DNA from: Winogradskya consettensis
GTDB taxonomy: Bacteria; Actinomycetota; Actinomycetes; Mycobacteriales; Micromonosporaceae
Reading direction: 5' to 3'
Assembly: GCF_018332715.1 (NCBI RefSeq)
Contig: NZ_BOQP01000002.1
Coordinates: 1 to 64,000 of the forward strand
DNA: 64,000 bases
The translations under genes were made by a program, and so were the position numbers. The notes under the pieces were generated by a model. The model was given only the letters and a program-made list of their open reading frames with translations, was not told where the DNA came from and made no database searches. Positions 7,924-16,063 of the stretch are shown here, piece by piece (the stretch's first letter is position 1; every line of letters starts with the position of its first letter).

Positions 7924-8649
7924 CTACTCCTCGTGGCCCTCTGCGGTGTCGCCCGGAACCCGCGACGCGGGGATGAGCGGGGTGCTGACCGGAGCCTGCA
8001 CGACCAGCGGGTCGGCGTTGTTGCTGAACTCGAAGACGAGGTTGACCGCGCCGCCCGGCACCAGCTTGTCGCTGAGCTCGATGAGCTGCAGCTTCTGCGC
8101 GGCATCCGGCAGGAACGTGGCGCCACCCAGCGGGGGCAGCACGATCCGCGCCGCGGCGACCGCGGGGCCGGCGGGGGCTTCCGAAGCCGACTCGGACGGC
8201 GCCGCCGATGCCTTGGGCCGCTTCGACGAAGAGGGAGCGGGCGACGAAGACGGGCTGGGGTCCTCAGAAGGCGAATCCGAAGCTGACGGCAGAGCCCCGC
8301 CCACGAGGCCGACCTGCTTGGCCGAGATCACATCGGTGCCCACGACCGAGCCGGTGGCGACCGGCTGGCTGCTGATCAGCACCGTGATCGCCGCATCGGT
8401 CTGGTTGTAGAGGCCGACCTCGAGCGTGGCGTTGTCGCCGGCCGCGTAGCCCTCGGTGCCGTGATATTCCACCGACAGATTTCGCACGAAGACGGAGCGA
8501 TTGGCGTTGTCCGCGTTCACGCCCGGGTTCGACGGCTTCTTGAGCGAAGTCTCGGCGACCTGGCCGGCGCTGCAGCCGGCGAGCGCGATCGCGGCCACCG
8601 CTGCGACCCCAGTGGCCAGCACCGCGCGGCGGGTTCCCAGCGAGCGCAT
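7924..8649 (-). CDS. lpqE: LpqE-like secreted lipoprotein (PCuAC-related fold)
   Basis: 241 residues. A signal peptide ends in the lipobox LAGC, with the acylated Cys about 26 residues in. The mature part is beta-rich with a Ser/Pro low-complexity insert (~120-160). The closing block (LPPLGGATFLPDAAQKLQLIELSDKL) follows the layout of PCu(A)C/DUF461 copper-chaperone domains, but no His/Met copper ligands are present. The position next to radA-disA matches mycobacterial lpqE (Rv3584). ATG 8649 is preferred over GTG 8652 because GGAGG lies 6 nt before it. Outer face of the membrane. Confidence 0.75.
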   Translation of the reverse strand: MRSLGTRRAVLATGVAAVAAIALAGCSAGQVAETSLKKPSNPGVNADNANRSVFVRNLSVEYHGTEGYAAGDNATLEVGLYNQTDAAITVLISSQPVATGSVVGTDVISAKQVGLVGGALPSASDSPSEDPSPSSSPAPSSSKRPKASAAPSESASEAPAGPAVAAARIVLPPLGGATFLPDAAQKLQLIELSDKLVPGGAVNLVFEFSNNADPLVVQAPVSTPLIPASRVPGDTAEGHEE

Positions 8650-8730
8650 CACAGTCCTCCAAGACAGTCGAGAAACCTCCGCCGATCAGACTAGTGGTCC
8701 TAGATCGGGCGCGTACGCCGACCCGTCCAT

Positions 8731-9567
8731 TCACACCACCGGCCCGCTGAGCACGAGCAGCACGACGTCGATCAACGCGACCATGATCACCGATCGGAAC
8801 ATGGCCACCTGACGGGTACCCCGGGCGATGGCTCTTCTCCCCGCGTACCAGCCGAGAGGCAGGACCACGACGGCGGCCGCGGCGCCCGCCAGGCCCGCCC
8901 ACGACGGCGGTCCGGCCGGTCCCAGGACCAGGGTGAGCGTCGCGGCCAGCAGGAACGCTCCCGCGGCCAGCTGCGACCAGGCGGCGCCGAGCCGGTGCGG
9001 GAGGCCACGCACCCCCGTCGCGGCGTCGTCGGCGAGGTCCGGCAGCACGTTGGCGAAGTGGGCACCCCCGCCGAGCAGCGCACCGGCCGCGACCAGCCAC
9101 GCGGGCGGCCACGGGTGTCCGGGCAGGGCGATCACCACGAACGCCGGCATCAGCCCGAACGCGACCAGGTAGGGCAGCAGCGACAGCGCCGTCGACTTCA
9201 GCGGCCAGTCGTAGCTCAGCGCGAAGATCCCGACGAGCGTGATGCAGACGGTCGCCGCGGGCCCGAAGGGCAGCCCCAGCACGGGAACGGCCAAGGACGC
9301 GATCAGCCCCGAGATTCCGACGGTACGCCGTGACACCGCCCCCGACGCCACAGGTTTGTCCCCGCGCCCCGCAGCCCGGTCCCGATCGGCGTCCAGCCAG
9401 TCGTTGACCCAGCCGACGGAGAGCTGCGTAGCCCCGATCGCGGCTGCCACACCGGCCACGCCCCAGGCGCTGTGCCCCGCCCCTATGGCGAGCAGCGTCA
9501 TGGCGAACGTCACGGCGGCACCCGGTTCGATGTGCGAGGCCTTGAGGAGCGCGACCGGATCGGACAT
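8731..9567 (-). CDS. UbiA-family prenyltransferase
   Basis: 278 residues, about 8 predicted transmembrane helices. Both prenyl-diphosphate Mg-binding motifs are present: NDWLDADRD followed by DKPVASG (first loop) and DLADDAATGVRGLP (second loop). The family attaches isoprenoid chains to aromatic acceptors. It is divergent from a methyltransferase, flavoprotein and type III PKS, so a phenolic lipid is the likely acceptor; MenA-like quinone synthesis is the alternative. ATG 9567 is chosen because upstream codons would overlap the divergent promoter region. Confidence 0.85.
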   Translation of the reverse strand: MSDPVALLKASHIEPGAAVTFAMTLLAIGAGHSAWGVAGVAAAIGATQLSVGWVNDWLDADRDRAAGRGDKPVASGAVSRRTVGISGLIASLAVPVLGLPFGPAATVCITLVGIFALSYDWPLKSTALSLLPYLVAFGLMPAFVVIALPGHPWPPAWLVAAGALLGGGAHFANVLPDLADDAATGVRGLPHRLGAAWSQLAAGAFLLAATLTLVLGPAGPPSWAGLAGAAAAVVVLPLGWYAGRRAIARGTRQVAMFRSVIMVALIDVVLLVLSGPVV

Positions 9568-9613
9568 GTGATCAGTGTGGTGGTTGGGACGCCCGCATGC
9601 CACGCTCGATCAC

Positions 9614-10324
9614 ATGCGGCCACTGAAGCGCAACGATCCGCGTTTGTACGACGAGCTCGCCGACCAGTGGTGGCGTCCCGGCGGCGAGTTCGAGTTGCTG
9701 CACTGGCTGGCCGCCGCGCGGGGGGCGTTGGTGCCGCGCTCCGGGCGTACCGACGCGATCCTGATCGATGCCGGTTGCGGAGGTGGCCTGCTCGCACCGC
9801 ACGTGGCCGGTCTTGGTTATCGCCACATCGGCGTCGACCTCGGGCGTTCGGGTCTGGAGCTGTCGAAACAGCGTGGGATGACCGTGCTTGGCGGCGATGT
9901 CACGGCGTTGCCGCTGGCCGACGGGATCGCGGACGTCGTGGTTGCCGGCGAGATCCTCGAGCACGTCACCGACCTGCCGGCCACGGTGGCCGAGCTCTGC
10001 CGCGTGCTGCGACCCGGCGGTCTGCTGGTCCTCGACACGATCAACGCCACGTGGCTGGGCCGCTTCGTGTCGATCACACTGGCCGAACGGTTCGGAGCCG
10101 CGCCGGTGGGCATTCATGATCCGGAGCTGTTCGTCGATCCCGGGGACCTGACCACCCAGTGCGCCAAGCATGGCGTACACCTCAAGGTGCGCGGCGTTCG
10201 CCCGAGCGTGCCCGGCCTGATCCGCTGGCTGTTTCTGCCGGTAGCAGCCCGCGGCGCCATGATCCCGACCCGTTCGACGCAGGTGCTCTACCAGGGAATC
10301 GGTCGCAAGGAGGACACGCAGTGA
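9614..10324 (+). CDS. SAM-dependent O-methyltransferase (UbiG-like)
   Basis: 236 residues from ATG 9614. Class I Rossmann methyltransferase: motif I LIDAGCGGGLLAP (about 50-62), motif II GVDLGRSGLELS, then GDVTALPLADGIADVV and LRPGGLLVLDT. Overall layout (NDPRLYDELADQWW start) is that of UbiG-type O-methyltransferases acting on phenolic ring hydroxyls. The stop overlaps the GTG of the flavoprotein gene (GTGA), so the two are coupled. Confidence 0.83.
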   Translation: MRPLKRNDPRLYDELADQWWRPGGEFELLHWLAAARGALVPRSGRTDAILIDAGCGGGLLAPHVAGLGYRHIGVDLGRSGLELSKQRGMTVLGGDVTALPLADGIADVVVAGEILEHVTDLPATVAELCRVLRPGGLLVLDTINATWLGRFVSITLAERFGAAPVGIHDPELFVDPGDLTTQCAKHGVHLKVRGVRPSVPGLIRWLFLPVAARGAMIPTRSTQVLYQGIGRKEDTQ

Positions 10325-11478
10325 GCGTTGACGAGGCCAGGAGGCTGGCACCCCGGTTCGCCGCCCGCGCCGCCGAGCACGACCGGGCCGGCGTGTTCCC
10401 CGCCGACGACTTCGACGATCTGCGCCGCTCGGGGCTGTTCGGGCTGATGGTGCCGACGCGGCTCGGGGGAGCGGGCGCGGGCTTCGCGCAGTACGCAGCC
10501 GTGGCCTGCGAGCTGGCCCGCGGCAACGGCGCCACCGCGCTGATCTTCAACATGCACGCCTCGGTCACCGGCGCCCTGAGCAGCGTCACCGACGAGCTCG
10601 CCGACGCGCTGGGCCTGCCTCCGGAGGCGCTGGCCGCCCGCGATCGATACCTGCGGGCCGCGGCGGAGGGCAGCTGGTACGCGGTGGCGATGAGCGAGCG
10701 TGGCGCCGGATCCCGCCTGTCCCAGATGACGACGATGTACGAGAAGACCGAAGACGGCTACCACATCAAGGGTGCCAAGGCGTTCTGCTCGGGGGCCGGC
10801 CACGCGGACGCGTACCTGGTGGCGGCCCGGAGCTCGGCCGACCCCACCCAGGTCTCGCAGTTCCTGGTCCCGCCCGGCGAGGGCCTGACGGTCGAGCAGA
10901 CCTGGGACTCGCTCGGGATGCGTGCCACCGGCTCCAACGACGTGCACGTGGACGTCACGGTCCCCGAGGGGGCGCTGCTCGGTGGCGTCGAGGGGCTGGC
11001 CCTCGTGATCGCCCAGCTCGCTCCGCATTGGATGGTCGCGAGCTACGCGGCCGTCTACGTGGGCGTCGCCCGGGCGGCTGTCGATGCGGCCGTCGAGCAC
11101 GTGAACGCTCGCAAGCTCGGGCACCTGCCCGCCGTACGGTCCAGGATCGGCCGGGCCGACGCAGCGGTCTCCGCGGCGCATCTCGCTGTTATGGAGGCCG
11201 CCCGGCGGGTAGATGACCAACCGGGCGACGCCGAGACCAACCGCTGGGTGTGGCGGGCGAAGCTGCTCGCCGGCACCACGGCGGCGGACGTCGCCGCCTC
11301 GATGCTGGAGGCGGCGGGGACCTCGGCCATGCGCCGCGGGCACCCGTTGGAACGCCTCTACCGCGACGCCCGCGCGGGCTCGCTGCAACCGGCGACCTCC
11401 GACGTCTGCGCGGACTGGCTCGGCGTGGAAGCGCTCGGCGGCGACCCCGACTCGGAGGGCACCGCACCGCGCTGGTGA
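10321..11478 (+). CDS. Acyl-CoA dehydrogenase-like flavoprotein, probable hydroxylase
   Basis: 385 residues. Three-domain ACAD fold: N-terminal helical part (FAARAAEHDRAGVFP), central FAD beta-domain (AMSERGAGSRLSQMTT, KAFCSGAGHAD) and C-terminal helices (HPLERLYRDARAGSL). At the site where dehydrogenases carry the catalytic Glu in the YEGT-type motif, this protein reads LQPATSDVC, so the base is missing. That is typical of group D flavin monooxygenases that share the fold. With the type III PKS next door, a ring hydroxylase acting on the polyketide phenol is the best inference. Confidence 0.75.
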   Translation: MSVDEARRLAPRFAARAAEHDRAGVFPADDFDDLRRSGLFGLMVPTRLGGAGAGFAQYAAVACELARGNGATALIFNMHASVTGALSSVTDELADALGLPPEALAARDRYLRAAAEGSWYAVAMSERGAGSRLSQMTTMYEKTEDGYHIKGAKAFCSGAGHADAYLVAARSSADPTQVSQFLVPPGEGLTVEQTWDSLGMRATGSNDVHVDVTVPEGALLGGVEGLALVIAQLAPHWMVASYAAVYVGVARAAVDAAVEHVNARKLGHLPAVRSRIGRADAAVSAAHLAVMEAARRVDDQPGDAETNRWVWRAKLLAGTTAADVAASMLEAAGTSAMRRGHPLERLYRDARAGSLQPATSDVCADWLGVEALGGDPDSEGTAPRW

Positions 11479-11502
11479 TCTCACAACGCCTGGGGAGGCA
11501 CA

Positions 11503-12564
11503 ATGCAGGGAAAAGGTCGCGCGGTGATCGCCGGACTAGGGGTGGCACTGCCGCCGGCAACGGTGCAGGAAGACCTCTGGGAAGGCTATTTCTCACGGCA
11601 CTACGCCAGCGGCGGCAAGCGCGGCCTCGCCAAACGGATCTTCCAGAATTCCGGGGTACGCACGCGGCAGGCCGCGGTCAGCCCCCTGCTCGAAGACGTC
11701 TCCGACTGGTCCACGGAACGCCGCATGCGCCGTTACCAGGTCGAAGCCATCCCACTGGGCAAGGAAGCGGTCGGCCGCGCCCTCACCGACGCCGGAATCG
11801 CCGCTGACGAGCTCGGCCTGCTCGCGGTCTGCTCCTGCACCGGCTACGCGACCCCCGGCCTCGACATCCACCTCGCCCGGGACATGGGCATGTCCCCGTC
11901 GCTGCAACGCCTCTTCGTGGGCCACATGGGGTGCTACGCGGCGCTGCCCGGTCTCGGCACGGTGGCGGACTTCGTCACGTCACGCGGGCTGCCGGCGCTC
12001 CTGCTCTGCGCCGAGCTCACCAGCCTGCACCTGCAGCCCCCCGACACCAGGACCGACATCCAGCAGATCGTTTCCCACGCGCTCTTCTCCGACGCCGCGG
12101 CTGCCGTCGTGGTCACCCCACAACCATCCGACGGGTACGCCGTGAGCAACGTCGCCGCGCTCACCGACACCACCACGGCGGGCCACATGACGTGGGACGT
12201 CACCGACCTCGGCTTCCGGATGGGGCTCTCCCCGCAGGTGCCCGACGTGCTCTCGCTGCACGTCCGCGAACTAATGGCGGGGCTGCTCGGCCCGCACGGC
12301 CTGACGACCGCTGACGTGGACGGCTGGGCGATCCACCCCGGCGGGCCCCGGATCCTCGACGTGGTGCAGGAGCGGCTCGAGCTCACCGACGAGGACATGG
12401 CGGCGTCCCGGGGCGTGCTCTCCGCGTACGGAAACTGCTCGTCCCCCACTGTCCTGCTCGTCCTCGACGAACTGCGCAAGCGGGCAGCGCCCCCGCAACG
12501 CATCGTCCTGCTGGCCTTCGGGCCCGGCCTGACGCTCTATGGAGTCCTGCTGGAAAGGCTCTAA
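11503..12564 (+). CDS. Type III polyketide synthase
   Basis: 353 residues. Chalcone/stilbene-synthase fold with the full catalytic triad: C144 (GHMGCYAALPGL), H278 (WAIHPGGPRIL) and N311 (YGNCSSPTVLL). The GFGPG loop appears as AFGPGLTLYG. It condenses acyl-CoA starters with malonyl-CoA into phenols or pyrones. A strong Shine-Dalgarno (GGGGAGG) precedes the ATG, and it lies 24 bp after the flavoprotein. The gene set resembles the agq alkylresorcinol/methoxyhydroquinone cluster I recall from Actinoplanes missouriensis; exact product not provable here. Confidence 0.9.
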   Translation: MQGKGRAVIAGLGVALPPATVQEDLWEGYFSRHYASGGKRGLAKRIFQNSGVRTRQAAVSPLLEDVSDWSTERRMRRYQVEAIPLGKEAVGRALTDAGIAADELGLLAVCSCTGYATPGLDIHLARDMGMSPSLQRLFVGHMGCYAALPGLGTVADFVTSRGLPALLLCAELTSLHLQPPDTRTDIQQIVSHALFSDAAAAVVVTPQPSDGYAVSNVAALTDTTTAGHMTWDVTDLGFRMGLSPQVPDVLSLHVRELMAGLLGPHGLTTADVDGWAIHPGGPRILDVVQERLELTDEDMAASRGVLSAYGNCSSPTVLLVLDELRKRAAPPQRIVLLAFGPGLTLYGVLLERL

Positions 12565-12574
12565 CCTTGGTCCG

Positions 12575-13030
12575 GTGACGCCGGACCGTGCCCAGGGCGC
12601 AACCTTGTATGCCCTCGCCACCGCACTGCTGGTCGCGGGCGGCACCTGGTTCTTCGCCGCGGCCCCTGCCCTCGGCGAGGATCCCGCCCTGGCCGTCGGC
12701 CGTCGGACGGTCGAGCGACTCGTCCCGGACACCCCGGACCAGGCACAGGCGGAAACCATGGTCCTGGGCGCCGGCAGCAGCGAGGAACGCAGCGCGGCGG
12801 TCGGCAACGGCGTCTACACGGTGACGATGGCGTGCGTGGGCTCAGGACAGATCCGGGTCCGGGTGAGCATCACAACGGCCGACTCCGGCAAGGCTGTCCC
12901 GTGCGCACCGACCCCGACGCCGGTCGAACTGAACGTCAGCGTGGCCGCCATGCTCTTCCTGTCGATCACGTCCGAGTCGCAGGGCGAGGCTGTCTTCCGC
13001 TGGCGCGCGACGCCCGCTGCTTCTTACTGA
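12575..13030 (+). CDS. Membrane-anchored or secreted hypothetical protein
   Basis: 151 residues from GTG 12575. The N-terminus has one hydrophobic segment (residues ~8-28, LYALATALLVAGGTWFFAAAP), then a hydrophilic body with two cysteines (MACVG, VPCAP) that could form a disulfide outside the cell. Not recognised. TAACCT (12562-12567) ends 7 nt upstream, supporting a leaderless start separate from the PKS gene 10 bp before it. Confidence 0.6.
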   Translation: MTPDRAQGATLYALATALLVAGGTWFFAAAPALGEDPALAVGRRTVERLVPDTPDQAQAETMVLGAGSSEERSAAVGNGVYTVTMACVGSGQIRVRVSITTADSGKAVPCAPTPTPVELNVSVAAMLFLSITSESQGEAVFRWRATPAASY

Positions 13031-13072
13031 CTCGCTGCGCCGCTTCTCACTGTCTCTGCTGCTTCTTACTGA
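13016..13072 (+). repeat. Imperfect direct repeats of a gene 3' end
   Basis: GCTGCTTCTTACTGA occurs at 13016-13030, where it includes the stop codon of the preceding gene, and exactly again at 13058-13072. A diverged copy (GCTGCGCCGCTTCTCACTG) lies between. Period about 21 bp. Confidence 0.7.
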
Positions 13073-13127
13073 CCCTTTGGAGGTGCGGCCTTCCTGAGGT
13101 GCGCCGTTCTTGGAGGCCGCGTCTTTT

Positions 13128-13928
13128 TCAGAGGCGCGCGAGGTCGGGCTCGTAGTCGCCCAGGGAGGCCGTCCGGGGGATCTTGCGGACGATCTCGCCG
13201 GTGCGGCTGACCAGCAGGACCGCCGCCGTGCCGTCGTTCTTGGCGGGCAGCTCGAGGGTCGACCTCAGCTCGCTGGTGGGGTCGCGCAGGGATCGGACCG
13301 TTTTGCCCTGCGCCTGGGGTGTATTGCTCGTCGGCGGAGTTTGCGCCGTCGGCGGGTTCGGAGCCGGCACGCTCGCCTTTCCCGACACCACGATGACCAC
13401 GGCGATCTCGGGGCGCACGGCCGCCGTGGTCGCCTCGATCAGCGCGTCGCAGTCGCAACCGTCGGTGAGCAGCACGACGGCCGGTAGCTGGGCGCGGAGG
13501 GACACCGTGCGGTGGTCGGTGTCGACCAGATCGAGGGCCGGGAGCTTGCCGGAGCCTTCGTCGGTGGTGCTGGCGGTGCGCTGGGTGGCCGGGGAGCGGG
13601 CCGGCCCCGGCCAGGCGGACGCGAACAGGCTGGCGATCGTGACGAGGACCGCCATGGAGATGATGAGCACCGGGGCACGCAGGCTCGCGGAACCCACCCG
13701 GCGCAGGACGCGCAGGCCCGGACGGTCGGTGAAGCGCTGCCAGCGGCTGCGGGTGCGCTCGCGGCGCAGCTCGGCGCGGACCACCGTGACCTCGTCGGAC
13801 AGCTCCGAGAGGTCGTCCGGGATGACGATGACGCCCCACTCGGCGGGAAGATCGGGCAGGCCTTCGGGGGAGCCGCCATCGCCCGGCCAGCTGCCGCCGT
13901 TGTCGCCGTTGTCGCCCAGGCTGCCCAT
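13128..13928 (-). CDS. Single-pass membrane protein with degenerate thioredoxin-like extracellular domain
   Basis: 266 residues. A Gly/Asn-rich N-terminus and charged segment precede one transmembrane helix (~85-104, APVLIISMAVLVTIASLFAS). The outer part reads LPALDLVDTDHRTVSLRAQLPAVVLL.DGCDCDALIEA, the layout of a TlpA/thioredoxin-like domain in which a CDC replaces CxxC; it ends LLVSRTGEIVRKIP, like the terminal strands of that fold. The assignment is an inference from layout. GGGAGGG lies before ATG 13928. Confidence 0.55.
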   Translation of the reverse strand: MGSLGDNGDNGGSWPGDGGSPEGLPDLPAEWGVIVIPDDLSELSDEVTVVRAELRRERTRSRWQRFTDRPGLRVLRRVGSASLRAPVLIISMAVLVTIASLFASAWPGPARSPATQRTASTTDEGSGKLPALDLVDTDHRTVSLRAQLPAVVLLTDGCDCDALIEATTAAVRPEIAVVIVVSGKASVPAPNPPTAQTPPTSNTPQAQGKTVRSLRDPTSELRSTLELPAKNDGTAAVLLVSRTGEIVRKIPRTASLGDYEPDLARL

Positions 13929-14262
13929 GACTCACCCTCCCCTCTGCCGCAGAGTCTCACGTGCTGCGGGGACCTTGGGTCCAGCCTCCCCCAATCGGCC
14001 CTCCGACCGCCAGTGGTGGGCGGTTCCGGTCACTAGCGATAAGCTTGACCTCACAAATACATCGGGTCCGGAATATCCGACTCGCTGGGCTGAACAGTTA
14101 CTGGTTCATCACTCTCGGTTACTGAGGCAGTTTCCGGCCCGCATGTCAAGCGGTAGAAAGACGCCTCACATGCCCCCTGAGCTGCACTAACAGTCACCGC
14201 CAGGGTGGGACATCGCTGCCTGGGCGTGTTACCCTAGACACAGCGAAAGGGGTTTCGAACCT
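13929..14262. other. 334-bp gene-free region upstream of carD
   Basis: Lower GC than its surroundings. It holds an inverted repeat TGAAC-N8-GTTCA (14091-14108) with a GTTACTG repeat around it, a TTGACC at 14045-14050, and TACCCT at 14230-14235 that may be a -10 for carD. No open frame with coding character was seen. Probably the carD promoter region and that of the divergent membrane protein. Confidence 0.5.
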
Positions 14263-14748
14263 ATGGTTTTCAGTGTCGGCGAGACCGTTGTTTACCCCCA
14301 CCACGGGGCCGCACTCATCGAGGCAATCGAGACTAGAACTATCAAGGGCGTGGAGAAGCAGTACCTCGTCCTTCGGGTCGCCCAAGGCGACCTGACGGTC
14401 CGAGTGCCCGCTGAGAACGCCGAAATCGTCGGCGTGCGCGAAGTGGTCGGCGAGGAAGGCCTGGGCAAGGTCTTCGACGTCCTCCGCGCTCCGCACACCG
14501 AGGAGCCGACCAACTGGTCGCGGCGTTACAAGGCCAACCTCGAGAAGCTTGCCTCCGGCAACCCGCTCAAGGTCGCTGAGGTTGTCCGCGACCTCTGGCG
14601 CCGCGAGCGTGAGCGCGGTCTCTCGGCCGGGGAGAAGCGCATGCTCGCCAAGGCCCGTGACATCCTCGTCGGCGAGGTGGCCCTCGCCGAGAAGAGCACC
14701 AAGGACGAGGCGGAAGTCCTCCTCGACAAGGTGCTCACCGAGGCCTGA
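14263..14748 (+). CDS. carD: CarD-family RNA polymerase-binding transcription factor
   Basis: 161 residues. CarD stabilises the open complex through its N-terminal RNA polymerase beta-interacting domain ([18 protein letters not shown], residues 3-20) and C-terminal helical DNA-binding domain with the conserved Trp segment ([23 protein letters not shown]). Length matches the family. GAAAGGGG precedes the ATG. It is followed by ispD-ispF as in mycobacteria, but an unusual 618-bp gap separates it from ispD. Confidence 0.95.
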   Translation: MVFSVGETVVYPHHGAALIEAIETRTIKGVEKQYLVLRVAQGDLTVRVPAENAEIVGVREVVGEEGLGKVFDVLRAPHTEEPTNWSRRYKANLEKLASGNPLKVAEVVRDLWRRERERGLSAGEKRMLAKARDILVGEVALAEKSTKDEAEVLLDKVLTEA

Positions 14749-14780
14749 CGTTCCACCACCTCTCCTGCACCACGCTGGCC

Positions 14781-14834
14781 AAGGACCACGACGTGACCGC
14801 GATGCCCAACACTCGCGGTGACGTCGCGGTCCTT
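14781..14834 (+). terminator. Long imperfect hairpin 1 downstream of carD
   Basis: Arms of 22 nt (14781-14802 and 14813-14834) pair at 20 of 22 positions around a 10-nt loop TGCCCAACAC; outer ends AAGGACC/GGTCCTT. It lies 32 bp after the carD stop and may end its transcript. The right arm shares GCGGTGACGTCGCG with hairpin 2. Confidence 0.7.
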
Positions 14835-14896
14835 GTTCCGGCAAGCCCGGCCCGGACGCCTCGCTACCAGGCCCCGGACCCCCGGGCACGCCCCAC

Positions 14897-14957
14897 CACA
14901 AAGCTCGCGCCGCCTCCGCACAGCCCCAACCGTGCGGTGACGTCGCGAGCTTTTGTG
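14897..14957 (+). repeat. Long imperfect hairpin 2, related to hairpin 1
   Basis: Arms 14897-14921 and 14932-14957 (CACAAAGCTCGCG...CGCGAGCTTTTGTG) with three internal mismatches and one bulged T. The loop contains CCCAAC and the right arm GCGGTGACGTCGCG, both shared with hairpin 1, so the two hairpins look like copies of one element 116 bp apart. Confidence 0.7.
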
Positions 14958-15090
14958 CACCCAGCCGGCCACCCCTCCGCGGGCCGCGCCTCCCACAGAG
15001 TGTTGTGTCCGTGCGAGCCTCATCTTCCGCAGGCCTTCCGCGGTGTGCGCGGTGACCGTCGAGCTCACGATCGGACAACGGCACAAAGTC

Positions 15091-15265
15091 GAACCTCCGT
15101 GGTCTGTGCCTTCCGTAGGCCACGTCTCCCGCAGGCATCGATTACCGAGACCGCGTCTCTCACGGGTCTCGTCTCTTGCAGGACTCGATTCCCACAGGCC
15201 TCGACTTCCAAGGGCCTCGACTTCCAAGGGCCTCGACTTCCAAGGGCCTCGTTTTCCGTGGGCGC
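15091..15265 (+). repeat. Degenerate 16-bp tandem repeat array between carD and ispD
   Basis: About 11 head-to-tail 16-bp units. The three at 15202-15249 are identical (CGACTTCCAAGGGCCT); neighbours are diverged, e.g. CGATTCCCACAGGCCT (15186) and CGTCTCTTGCAGGACT (15170). One unit near 15139 is 15 bp. A further relic (TCTTCCGCAGGCCT) lies near 15022. Identity is highest towards the ispD end. No spacers, so not CRISPR. No open frame runs through it convincingly. Confidence 0.85.
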
Positions 15266-15366
15266 GGAGTGAACGGGCGGCTTTTTCGCAGTCAGTGGAT
15301 CATTTTGGTGCAGCCGGCCGGGTTGAGGAGCGCGAGGATGAGGACGGAGATCAATGTGAGTGGGGA

Positions 15367-16059
15367 ATGATGGCGCAGCTCAATGAGTTCGGGGATGTCG
15401 CGGTTCTGGTGCCGGCTGCGGGTTCCGGGGTGCGGCTGGGGCCGGGGGCGCCCAAGGCTCTGCGCCTGCTGGCCGGGGAGCCCTTGCTGGTTCATGCCGT
15501 GCGTCGGGTGGCTGCCGCGCCCTCGGTGCGGGTGATCGTCGTTGCTGCGCCGGCTGCCGAGGTTGAGGCCGTGCGCGGGTTGCTTGCCGATGTGGCGCCC
15601 GTGATCGTGGTTGCCGGTGGTGCGGAGCGGCAGGATTCCGTGGCGGCGGCGCTGGCTGTGGTTCCTGCTGATGTTGCGATTGTGCTCGTGCATGATGCCG
15701 CGCGGGCGTTGACGCCGCCTGGGCTGGTGGAGTCGGTTGCCGCTGCTGTCCGGGGCGGGCATCCTGCGGTGATTCCGGCGTTGCCGGTGGTCGACACGAT
15801 CAAGGAGGTCGACGCGGGCGAGACTGTGCTGGGGACGGTCGATCGGTCCGTGCTGCGGAGTGTGCAGACGCCGCAGGGGTTCCGTCACGACGTGCTGGCC
15901 GCCGCTCACCGGGCCGGGCTCGATGCGCACACCGATGACGCGGGGATGGTCGAGAAGTCCGGCACGCCGGTCGTCTGCGTGCCGGGTTCGGAGCTGGCGT
16001 TGAAGATCACCCGGCCGCTGGACCTGATCATCGCCGAGGCCCTCCTCCACGTACCCTGA
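15367..16059 (+). CDS. ispD: 2-C-methyl-D-erythritol 4-phosphate cytidylyltransferase
   Basis: 230 residues. Third step of the MEP isoprenoid pathway, making CDP-ME from MEP and CTP. The N-terminal nucleotide-binding loop [18 protein letters not shown] (about 12-30) and [10 protein letters not shown] are diagnostic, with VVDTIKEVD and QTPQGF further on. Two adjacent in-frame ATGs (15367, 15370) follow GTGGGGA; either gives a normal length. Four bases separate its stop from ispF. Confidence 0.93.
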   Translation: MMAQLNEFGDVAVLVPAAGSGVRLGPGAPKALRLLAGEPLLVHAVRRVAAAPSVRVIVVAAPAAEVEAVRGLLADVAPVIVVAGGAERQDSVAAALAVVPADVAIVLVHDAARALTPPGLVESVAAAVRGGHPAVIPALPVVDTIKEVDAGETVLGTVDRSVLRSVQTPQGFRHDVLAAAHRAGLDAHTDDAGMVEKSGTPVVCVPGSELALKITRPLDLIIAEALLHVP

Positions 16060-16063
16060 CGCG

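Noticed and set aside
8731-9567. MenA of menaquinone biosynthesis
   Set aside because: No other men genes nearby and the gene pairs with a type III PKS set; kept only as an alternative.
15091-15265. Possible CRISPR array
   Set aside because: Units are contiguous 16-mers without unique spacers, units diverge along the array, and no cas genes are present.
14953-15366. Upstream extension of the ispD frame through the 16-bp repeats
   Set aside because: The frame is open by chance; the encoded sequence is low-complexity Pro/Arg/Ser and IspD length is normal from ATG 15367, which has a ribosome-binding site.
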